Assembly (NCBI GenBank): GCA_032207245.1
Contig: CM063498.1
Coordinates: 86,385,716-86,449,715 of the forward strand
Length of the DNA: 64,000 bases
From: Pardosa pseudoannulata
Taxonomy: Eukaryota; Arthropoda; Arachnida; Araneae; Lycosidae
Direction: 5' to 3'
Both the position numbers and the translations under genes were made by a program. Below the pieces are notes generated by a model. The model saw only the letters and a list, made by a program, of their open reading frames with translations, searched no databases and was not told the origin of the DNA. Positions 28,264-40,800 of the stretch are shown here, one piece after another (positions within the stretch are counted from its first letter, which is position 1; each line of letters starts with the position of its first letter).

Positions 28264-31200
28264 ATGGTGGTGGTCACATGGCATATTTGAAACACAACAT
28301 TAACAAAACTAAATTTTAAAAGAAAAGAAAAAATTAACAATTTAAAGCATTATTGAAATAAAATTAGCATAATAATTATCATTTTTTACATTATTTAAAA
28401 AATAAATAACAGATTACTAATATTTATGATATATCAACAGAATAAACACAATATATAGCATTTAAATAAGCACTAATATTATAAAAAATCTAACATGTGA
28501 AGGGGTTTCCCCCCCCCTCAACATCCCCTTGTAATAAAAGAAATGTAAAATAAATTTAATAACATATGAAAATTGGAAGGGTAACACCACAAACATTATT
28601 CAACACTCTTACCTCCCTTAAAAAACTTTGAAATAATTCTTTTTTACTCCCTCCCCCCCCCCAAAAAAAAAAAGATTTGGAATAACATTGTTCTCTCACA
28701 CTTGGAGTTTAGAATGAAATGCAAAACCCACCTCCCACCTAAGAATAATCTGATATTTTTTAACAATTTCAAAAATAGTAAGAACCGAAATAACTACACC
28801 CACCATAGCTAAATTACTAAATCCCAGAAAATGACAAGACAAAAAAAAAATCTGACCTAGGTGACTGTAAACCAAAAGAACAGCTAAGATGCAAATTTCT
28901 GGAATAGTACTGGTACTGACGTCAGAAAGCACGTGTACCAATGGGGTGCAAGAACACATTAGGGCTGCCATACCCCACCACCAAATTTAAGGCAAACACA
29001 CCAACCCAATCATCACCCCATAAAGTCACCAAAAATCGCCAAATTTGGTGACAAAAAAACATGGCGTCTATAATGCATCTGTACCATGATACTATCAGGT
29101 TCATGTAAGAACTCTCCTGTGAAAGGTAAAAAATGCTAGTGAAATGTGTCAGTATGTACAAAAATTTTATATAAACTTAACTTTCAATTCACTTATGGAG
29201 TATAAAATAAAAATCAAACATTGATATGTAGAGCAAATTTATCTTTTCTGAAAAATTTTTAGATTACATTTTACTTAACAATTTTTACAAACATTTATTT
29301 AATACTAGCTGCTTCGCACCCAGCCTTCGGTCTGGGTTTTCAAATATTTCGATGAAAGATTTAGAACCACTATTAAAGATAATAAGATGTATTGATAGAA
29401 ATGCTGAATAAATTTCGTATGTTTTAGATTGTTGACGATTATAACAGTTTATTAATAGCCAAATGTCCAGTAAGTGCACTGTGTTGCCCGTGAGCCACTG
29501 CATAATAATTCCCAATTCCAGGACTTTTTTTTAATGTAGGAATCAAATTTCAAAATACTGTGGAGAGTAACATATATATGTACTGTTCTGAATGGGATAA
29601 ATCATTCCCAACCGTCTTTTAGTACTGTTTTACATACATAAAAATTAAATTTTAAACAACAAAACCTAAAATGAAAACTTTTTCTTTAAAAAATGGCAAT
29701 TGTGAAATAAAAACAAATATGATAGAACATGGTGAATTTGTAAGTACTGAATATAAAAATCCCGACAACGTATAACAGAAAAAATGTTTCTTAAAAAATT
29801 TGAGAAAGTATAATAAAGATTTACATATTTTGATGAAATACAAAATTTAGCTATAAAAAATAAAATGATTTTGATACTGGGATATTTCAAAGAGAAAAAG
29901 TTATTACGTATGAAAAATAGTTGTAACTATAGGCAATAAATGGCACCACTCATTACATATTTTAATTAATATATTTTTAACTGATTCTAATTACGATATT
30001 TTGATGATAAAATAAACTAAGCACATAAGGTCAAAAGCCAAGAACTTAAAGCGTTATCATAAGAATGAAGTTACATAAAGGATTTCAATTTTTATAACAC
30101 GAAACATATACCATAAAGTCGCCAAGCTTATTTAAGAATAGGTGAAGTACAGAGTGAGGTCTTAAAATTGGATTAATAAAAATGGCGCAATTGAATTTAA
30201 AATGAAAGAAATATACCAAATTAATATTGATAAAACAAAATAAGTATATAAGACTAAAACACCGAAAACAATTATATTATTTGAAATCTCATTTTAAACT
30301 TTATTCAAAAGTGGCTACAATATCTCAACATTTCATAGTTTCAAATTTATTTGTTCCCTGTATATCACTTGCCAATTTCTTTTATCTCTAGTGTAGTTGA
30401 GTTTTAGATAACAAAACCTATAACCATATGATAGTTTTTAATTAATAAATGGCAACTGCGAAATGAAAACAAATTTGATAGAACATGGCAAGTTTTTAAT
30501 TATTGAAAATAAAAATCTCGCCAAGCTAATAAAATAGAAAAAAAAGTGATTTCCTAAACAAAAATGAGTTTATCGTTTATCAGATAAGAATAGTCTTATA
30601 TACATAAATGCCATCATATATTTCTATACTTACACTGGAATTTAAAATCGCATAGATACGTTTTTATGTTTCCCGAATATCAAATATCTCGAGATAATAA
30701 TGCCAACACTGCCATATTTAGATGCCAACTCAATAACGGAAAGCGCGTGTCGCAAAATTAAACTGCCATTTTGTTTGGTTTTTCGTTAATATCTTTCGAA
30801 CTAATTGGTATATCGGAACACGAATGGGCGAAATAACATCCCTGGATCTCACAGTCAGATTTTAATCTGGGAATTCAAGAGGTATTAATGTGGAATATGT
30901 TCATTTGGCGGTATTAAGGATTTCTGTCCAAAGAAGATACTCTATGACTTATCGGGTAGATTTGTTAAAAAAGCATAAAAATGAAAACTGTTCTTAATAT
31001 CTATAAATAAAAATAACAAAATATATGTTTACACGCTAACGATTAAATCTGCATCAAATGTGTGTCTTATATTAAATTTGCTCAAAACTGTATAGTAAAA
31101 TATAAGTTTAACCCTAAACTGTATTACTACTGTACGTTGATTAGCAACGTTTATATACCTTGCCAAATTACGTGATAGAATAGGGAGCAGAGGTTTTGAA

Positions 31201-34188
31201 AGCAAAAGTGCTAATTTTGTTCGTAGTAATAAATGTTTCCAAAATTAAGGAAATTTATGACAAACCACATAGTTTAGTATGAAACAGAAGCACACATTCA
31301 TATTGTCAAATATGTGAATATAAAGATAACTATATAAAATGATAGGAATTTATTTGCCCATGAGAGTCACTGAAATTTGTACTTTTTGTTGTTAAAATAT
31401 TATTGATAAACATTTCATTGCAACTTAAAAATTAACCAAGAATTAAATTTAAAATGAGTTCTTATATAAAAATGCGATAATATGCATCATATAGAAATGA
31501 AAGTGAATCACTTTATATCTCAATTTCCAGGTCAAATCGAATTGATACTACACAGACGATTATAAAATAAGAAATGAATAAATGAAATATTTAAAGGAAT
31601 GACGTCATAATGATAGAAAAATATCATTTTCACCTATGTATTATGTAATAAATTAAAAATTTTAATCTTCTACTTTTAACCGAGGAAAACTGCGTTTAAA
31701 ACAATTACTTGGGATGACGTCACATTGCTAGAAATAATGCTTCTTTCACTTAGTTATCACGCGATAAATTAAAAATTTAATCGTTTGCTTTTAACCGGGG
31801 AAAATAATGCTTAGAATAGTGACATGAAATGCTCGAAAATGGGGGAAGAAATGGATTTCGAACGTTAAAAATTTACAAAAACCTTCCCAGGGATATACCT
31901 AAACATTTCCCAAATTTTCACGGCGATTGGATGCATGGTTTTTGAGTCTATTGAGTACAGACAGACAGACAGACACACACAAATTCATTTTTATTATTTA
32001 ATACTATTTACAAAATTTCATGAAAATAAGTTTACAATACTTCTTTAACAGTAGAAAGATTTTTTTGTTTGCCTAAAATCTGGAAGCAGTCATTTTGACC
32101 ACTGTCTTTAAATGACTAAAAACCACCTTTTTTTTTTACAATTTGTTTTCTAAAGCAAATTATGTAATTTGGTTATAAAATTTAACATTTACATTACATT
32201 AATTTACTATGTAGTTTATGTATAATTTGTAATATTTTTTATGCTCATAAAATACAGTATTATATGTAAACTACATATGACTGAAAAGTAGAAAATAAAG
32301 CTTACTATACAAAAATTTTTCTTAGACTTGAACACATTTAAATCTATATCTCATATGATAAGTTTAAAAAATGCATACATTTTAAGACAAATAGTATGAT
32401 ATGATTGGCTTATTATTTTTTTTATATACTTTCTACAAATACTCAGCTTTATCACTTTGCTTTTACAAGAACTACAAATTGAATTTTTGCAATTAGATCA
32501 ATTGTTTATAGCTTTACTGCAGCATTGATTGATTTGATATTTATGTTTTCCACTTAATGTAGTTGAGACATCATGTATCTCAGCTATCATAAATGGAGAA
32601 TAATTTTAAAGAGAAAATTTCTTGGAGGAAACATCATTTCTATGAAACTCATCAGCTAAATTCAAAATGTAATTATACAGTAACATATATATGTATACAG
32701 CAATCCTTATAGGGGGTTAGAACCCATTGTTTCTGCCGTCACTACACTACTGTGAACTGCTGTATCAATTATAAAACTTCACTTTTATGTACTTTGTTAA
32801 CATATAATAGCAAATAAATTCCTTATCATGAAAATTAATGATATACTATAATGATTAAAACTATAACTAGTCACTAATGAGGACAGGCTGTAATATTCCA
32901 AATAGTTTAGATGTCATATTTACTTTACTGTTACGAGTCCATAATAATTTATATATAAGATATTCTATATTCAGTAGAACTGATTTGTGCCTTAACCCTC
33001 TAAGCGGTTTGCGCATACAATTCTGCGAAACTGATGATGTCTTCAAAATGTTCAATTTTCGACCTCAAACAACGCTTCAAAAATGGATGCAATGTGCATT
33101 TCTGCCAGTGCTTTACCCTATGGAGTTTTGAGGTAGGAAGGTCAGGTTGATTAAGAACTCCACCCCTATTTGACTGACATTTATTGAAGGATACACCCCT
33201 ACCCCCTGAGGCACAAAGATGCTAATAGTTTTTCATGTCTTTGTAAATCTCTATTTCAAAGTATTTCGTTTGCAGTAACAGATGTATCTCTAATTGCACC
33301 ACTTAAATATCTTCGAGTACTTTCATAAAAAAATATAAACAAGTCTCTCAAAGAATATTTTTATTTGTACTTTTAGAATCCCTTATTTCTTATGGGATGA
33401 TCTTTGAGACTTGACGAGCTTTATGTGTATTAAAAATTAACAATCTATAATATCTATTTATATATCTATTTATAACCAGAAGTAAAGGGACAATAACGAG
33501 GGTGGATTTTCGGTATTCCATTCCAATCGACAAAAGGTAAAGGAAAAAATCATAGAAAGCTTTGGCCCCTGAAGCACGAAACCTTTAGCATATTTTTTGG
33601 AAACTTTTTTCCTCTATGTGTTCCACTCAGAGGGTTAATAGGTTAACTAGGAAAATTTTATTTAATACATTTAATTAGTATTTTTTACATAAATTGATAT
33701 CACAAGAATCTTTCTATTTACCGATTAACTAACCCAGCATTTCCACTTTCCTATTATCTAAAATTTACTTTTAGAAAATTTTGTTCTTAGTATCAAATTT
33801 TACTAAATTTTCTACCTTATTATTTTGATAAATAATGTATTTTAACCTTATGTTAATTGTTGAAAGTATTCTGTAGCTTTATTTTTAACATCTGAACTTT
33901 TCAGGTGACACTTCGATAGAAGTTAAAGGGTCATCTGAAGAAGATGAAGAGGATGATACCACAGTTGAAAGAGCTTGTGATTCCTTATTAATGTGCATTG
34001 TTACAACTTTAAATCAGGGTCTTAGAAATGGAGGAGGAATTGGAGATGTTCTTAGAGCTCCAAGTTCAAAGGTGAGTAAATGTTCACTTAAAAATGCAAT
34101 CTTAATATTTTGGTATGTTTAAAAATACTGGTGAATCAATTTCATAATAATTATAATGTATTAGCAGAACCACCCAGTAAGCACATGC

Positions 34189-34238
<50 letters not shown>

Positions 34239-34674
34239 AATATATCGAAATTATTTAACCTGAAATGTCTATCTAAAATTCTACTTTTTCCTCTTCTCAT
34301 TTTTTAATACCTAATTTCCCAGCCATAAATTGTCAGAATTAAAGGAATGTTTCCTGACTCAAATTCTTTTTACCCATCTCTAAAAACTAATGCTGGCATA
34401 AATGCAAATCTTCTACCCACTGGCCACATTTTTCAATTGTCCCAGGAAAATAGTTTCACTACTCCAATAATTAAATTGCTACTTGTGTTGTTTTCAAGCT
34501 AACTTAAATGATCATAGTTCACTCTTGACACCTTCCCCCCCCAAAAAAAAAATGCTGAATAATCTTAAGTTTCTTAGGAACACAATCACATGATTGCTCG
34601 CAATTACAAACATGGGTAATTCAAATAATTAGGGCTAATATCCTGTGTAATAGGCGAAAGATAATTTCACTGCT

Positions 34675-34721
<47 letters not shown>

Positions 34722-35135
34722 CTTGTACAATTTTGCAGATTACATATAATTAAGAAAATAGCCTTTATTTATTTGCTGGTGCTCTTAATCAGCAAAGTCC
34801 ACACTTTAAAAGGCCATTAAACCAGAAGAATAGTCAAGGGAAATGCAAAATTGTGCAGTCAAATTGTAGCACCCTTGTAAAGAAAAACTGAGGGGCAAAA
34901 CACATGTAGAAATAGAGCTTTCAAAGATAGCCAACACAATGACTCTGGATTTTTGGGAAATTTAAAAAAAAAATACATGTAAAAAATGTAAATCATTGAT
35001 TTTGTTTCAACCCAAAAGTTGATTACTATAAGGTTTAGGAAACAGACTATGTTATACATTAAGAGACAGGAATTAAAATTGGAGAATGTGATTCAGACTT
35101 TATATTCAGATAACATTCAACATATTACACACACA

Positions 35136-35180
<45 letters not shown>

Positions 35181-35192
35181 TATATATATATA

Positions 35193-35237
<45 letters not shown>

Positions 35238-37819
35238 TGGTAAAAATTCCTCTTCAATCATTTAAGATTATAGACAATATTTTTAATTGCCAGAGCTTGC
35301 TCAGCAATGTAATTGTGGGGTGGTCATTGTGGCAAGAAAAACTCTCACTCAGAACAAGACCAAGGGAATATTTGACTGAAATCCTTTACTTTCATTTTAA
35401 ACTTAATGATTCCATAGACACATCTTACATAGACAACAGATAACTGTACTTCTACTGATTTGTGAAAAGGCTGTGTTTGAAGAAGGGCAATCCCATAGTT
35501 TATTTCTCATAGGAGAAATCTAAAGCAGCAGTTCTATTGCAGCCTGAAAAAACAACCATGGGGGCAAAAATGCATAAAACAGCATAAAGATTGTTGAAGA
35601 TCATTTTTACTCTTTTGGCTCTTTTTTAATGCAATAAATTTTACAGTATTTTTTTATTTTTAATTTCCAAATCTTATCTATGTGATGAAATATTTTTAGT
35701 TGTAGGATTTTTTTTCTCTTTTTTTGAGTTTAATATATCTTTCTTGTTCATTTACCAGGAACCACTGTTTGTTGCTAGAGTCATTTATGACTTACTATTC
35801 TTCTTTGTTGTAATTATTATTGTCCTGAATCTTATCTTTGGTGTCATTATTGATACATTTGCTGACCTGAGAAGCGAAAAACAACAGAAAGAAGAAATTC
35901 TCAAGAATACATGTTTTATTTGTGGTATGTTAATTAGTCCTGAATACAAGCTTTTTTTATTGTCTTTTAAAACCTTATTTATTTTTTACTAACTTTATTC
36001 TTGTATATAACTCAGTGCAATGTAATGTAGAAAATTAACATATCAGCAAGTACACTTACATGTAAAAATCTGACCTAGTGCACTAATCTTTCCATTATAT
36101 TCTCTTTGAAAAAAACTAAGCATAATCCCTCCCATACTGATCCTTACTCTATATTAAGACTGACTGAAAAACCTGTATATATACAGATTCACTCAGTATT
36201 GTTCTTGTTGACAAAAGCATAAGTTTAGAGATTGTAAATGGTGATTCTAAATTGCAACAACCATACATTATTGCCTTTATGTTTGGGCTTTAATATCCTA
36301 TGCTCAATTTGGTAATGAAACAGGCTAGTATCTTTATAATCTCATTGAATGACAACTTATATGCATTTTCTGTTTCTGACCTTGACAGATGAAGGGTTAA
36401 TATGTATGGCATCAAACTTAAGTTGTACTGATTTTCCAAAATAGTAATGTTTAAGTTTTAAATTGGATGGGTAAAATTTGATTCATAGATTTATGAATAT
36501 CCCCACCTGGATAATTTTGAAAAGTAGGCAGATATTTTCTACAAACATGCTGAGTTTAGTCTATATCAAATATGAAGAACAATGTAAAAACAAAATGACT
36601 ATGAATAAAAGTATTTCAATGCCTAGTCCACTCAAAGCAAACGGCTTTAGTTATGTAATCAAAAGACTGCTAACTGTTTAATCCCCAGTTACCAACAGTA
36701 TAGCTATATACCATATTTTCCAGATGTGTACTTACAAATAAGGATAATCTATAGTCATTATGGAAGATACAAAGTAATTACTAAATTATACATCAGTACT
36801 CAAAAACATGAATTTCATCGTTTTGGGGCATATTTTCCCCAAATACGTAAACAATGTAATGCATATGTTTTTCTTTTGCAATCTTTATAATTGTAGCTTT
36901 TTGGTTATGCAATCTAACCTTGAATATCTTGGGCAATTAAGAAATTATATTGGGATCATTGTAAATTATTATGGTATATAAATATATAAACTCATTGTTT
37001 ATAGTTTATATATTGTTTTGATAGTAATGCACATATTATCTATCTTAATAGCAAAAATTGTAAGCTTTAAAGTTTTAGTTAATTTAAATAACATTTTAAG
37101 TTTATTTAAGCTAATGTTATCTATATATCTATACATTTTTGCTATGTTTAGGTCTTAATATGATGATTTACAAAATGTGAAAGATGACCTTAACTTTTTT
37201 TTACATTTCAGGTCTGAATAGAGCATCATTTGATAATAAGACTGTTTCATTTGAAGAGCATATTCGATGTGAACATAATATGTGGCATTACTTATATTTC
37301 ATTGTTTTAGTTAGAGTGAAAGATCCAACAGAGTTTACAGGCCCTGAAAGTTATGTTGCTTCTATGATAAAGGTAATAAGAAACTCGAGAGTACTTAGAT
37401 TTATTACTTTAAAAACCCTTAATTTTATCTTTAGTTTAATTGTCAATTATAATTTGTTATTTTTAATTCTGATCATTGAAATTTAATATTTAGTAAAGGT
37501 TCTGTAGAATTATTATTTTTTATTCATATATATATATATATAGATAGGTTTCTGAACCCAAGAGGGGGAAACGTTACTCAGAGGCCGTGCGCTTAAAAAT
37601 GGACTGCCGCATTGCATACTGAATTCAGGGATGATTCTGTTCCGAAATTTTTTGTGGGTTTGTTAAAAAAAATAATAATAATAATAAAAAATAAAAATAA
37701 ACACAGATTTTTTTTTGGGGGGGGGAATTTAAAAAAAAATGAAGGAACTATTTACATATCTTACATATATTTAAATTTTGACGATAATCGGAAAGATTTC
37801 TTCCCTTTTCTCTCTCTCA

Positions 37820-37878
<59 letters not shown>

Positions 37879-40800
37879 CGCGTCCACATTTTTTTTTTTT
37901 TTTTTTTTACAAAAACAGGAGAAAAGCATTATCAGTTCATTCTCCCAACACGGGCTTCAATGTCAAAAAGCCGTGTGACGTGGTATAAATTAAACACATA
38001 GAACTTGTGTGGTTTTAGTTGTAATAATACAGCTAAGCTGAAATTGTATGTTTTTGATGAAAAACAACCGTTTTCTGAATTTCGATTCCGGAAAATGTGC
38101 ATTTTTTAATGGGCCATTATAGTTAATACTGCTATTATAAGGTAGGGGCTCTCAAATGGTAGAATTATGTTTTAACAACCTGCGTACTTTAGATAACCCC
38201 CGAACGCACGTGCATGTAGACCGATCGTAATACTGTTTTATATATCGATATTTTTTTAATATCGCGGTAACAGTATTAAGATTTCAAACCCTCCTACAGT
38301 TATTTTTTGTGCAATGGGCAGTGTCTGTGAGAATATAACACTGTTGCAAATAACTTGGAATTTTGGATAAGCACGGAAGTTAATTATTGTTGAAAAATCC
38401 ACACCTTTTTTGTTGTTAAGTTTGTATTGAAGTTGATGAAAAAATTTACTAATGAAAAATCGTAACTTTTAACGGCAATCCCTATAAAAGTCAGCCCTCC
38501 AGCTGAATCGGCAGGACGCTGCCACAGGTTCGAATCCCGCCGCTTTGTTCGCAGCCATTCAGAATCGTAGTAATTAAGTAGTAAACTCCGATGTCTTTAG
38601 CTGTCAGGTAACATAAAAGTAAACTAGCACTCTCAGACCAAACTAAATGGTTACAAATCTGTTAGTCTAAAAGTAGAATTCGAACCCACTGGCTCAGATA
38701 CCGGAAGAAAGCCCGTCCTATTCGATCATATTCCTGAAATTTTACTATTTAAAAATTTTTTTAAATTGTCCACTAAAAAAAATAGCTTTATACAAAGTAT
38801 ATATTATTTAAATCATGAGTTTTTAGACATTGATTAAAATTAAATCTAATGATAATTATTGTATCTTTACAAACTATTAAGGTATAGATTTTACTGCTAT
38901 TTAAGAAATTCTACAGTCACAAGATTAAAAATTTGTTTATAGAAATGCCTTCTAAAAATTTGATATCTAAAATGTACGTTTATACTATTAGATTTTTTTT
39001 TTTTTTTTTTAAATTAGGATATTTGAGAAATTTCTGATTTAAATCTGTTTAGAACATTTTTTGATTAGGAGACTCAAGTAATTGTTTATATTAGTAAAAA
39101 TTATTTAGCTTCTGGTATATTTCATACTTAGGTACTTGTTTTTGCATTATGTATACTTAAATAAATATTTTTAAATTGTTCTTTACTTTCCGTTTTTCCT
39201 TCTTCATTTTCCTCCTTCTCTTTCCCTCTTATATTTAACTTCTGAGTCTGCTACTTTTATTAAAAAATTTTTGAAATTGTCCATTTAAAAAAATTACTTA
39301 TACTGTATTTTTTAAACATTAATTATAAATCAATGTAAGAAAAATTAATAGAATTGTACAAAGTAGTTAATAACAAATTTTACTATTACAAAGTTTTCAA
39401 GTTCTGTTTGGAAGTACATTTTAAAGCTTTGCTATTTGAAACGGCTTTTAAATTATTGATGTACTGTTGAAATCCCTATTTTAACAAACCAGCTTATAAC
39501 AAATGAAAATTTTGATCTCATGATTTTCCTTTTGTTTACAATGCTAATTTATCCATAAATGGCGATTCTCCATTTTATACATTTATAGTGAATCTTAGGA
39601 ATGAGGTAGAAGGATCCTTTCTTTCAGTCATTTACTAAGTTTTTTTTCTTCAATTTTTATAAAAAATTTTTGCAGTTATAAAAACAGATTTAAATATATG
39701 TTTCAATATTTAAAAACAAAGTGCATGAAATTAATAACATCTTGTCCAGCCACTCAAGGAAAGAAAATTTTTTTTGTTGTATTGGACAAAGAAATTCTTT
39801 AAACTATCTTCATACTGGGATCACGTCTGTAGAATATTATAAATTAATTCAGTATTAAAATAGTAAGCAATAACTAAAGACAAAATTAGTTTTGCATTTG
39901 TCTGCATTTTTGGTTATTCTAATAGTCAATCGTTCAGTTGTTTGGTTTAGGTCAATTAAAATTATTAAAGATAATATTTTTATAAATCTTATACAAGTTA
40001 TAATTTTCTGAGATTTAGCATTTTTCTTAAAGGTTCAAGTATAACAAACAATATGGTTCCTCTAAGTTTAATATAATAAAGTTCAACTTTATTGGTGAAC
40101 TTATTGTTTCAATTAGGCACATTGAAGAAGCATCTGATTTGAATCTATTTTAAATATTTTTTTACTAGGAAACTTGAGTACTTACTTATATGGACAAAAA
40201 GTTATTTAGATACTTCTATATTTCATACTTAGGCACTTGTTTTTACTTTAAGTAAATCAGAACATTAATTTTTAATAGTTATTTAACTTCCTCTTTTTTC
40301 CTCTTTTTTGAATTTTTCTCCTTTTTTTCCTTCTTTTTTTCCAAAATAAAAATAGAAATTTTAAACTATTAATTTTTTTTCTTGCAAGCATTGCACATCG
40401 TCTATCTTATCTATCTATCTAAGATAGATGAAGTGCAATGCTTGCAAGAAAAAAAAATTATAGTTTAGAATTTCTATTTTTGTATTGCATTTTTTAAAAT
40501 TGAATTTATTGCTTAATAATCTCCATTCAATAAGATTGAATGCAGTCCTCATATTTTGAATAGTTATTCTTAAATGAATAACTATTCAAAATATGAGGAC
40601 AAATATGAATTCTTTTTTTTTTTTCTTACACCATATATTCTCCATTACAAACAAGTTTTTGTTCAAATTAAAAATTCATTTTTTCTCTGAAAATTTAACC
40701 AAAATTCAAAATTTGCACATTTGCCTATTTTATTATTTTTGGTACTTTATCGTTAATCAAGCAAATGTTTTGTTGATATTAGATTTCTGTTTTGCTATCA

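Noticed and set aside
36690..36730. A pogo-type terminus (ACCATATTTTCCAGATGTGT)
   Set aside because: Only one end is visible and no partner was found within 1 kb.
37612..38001. 129- and 66-residue frames with Phe runs
   Set aside because: Artefacts of the poly(T) tracts; no conserved sequence outside them.
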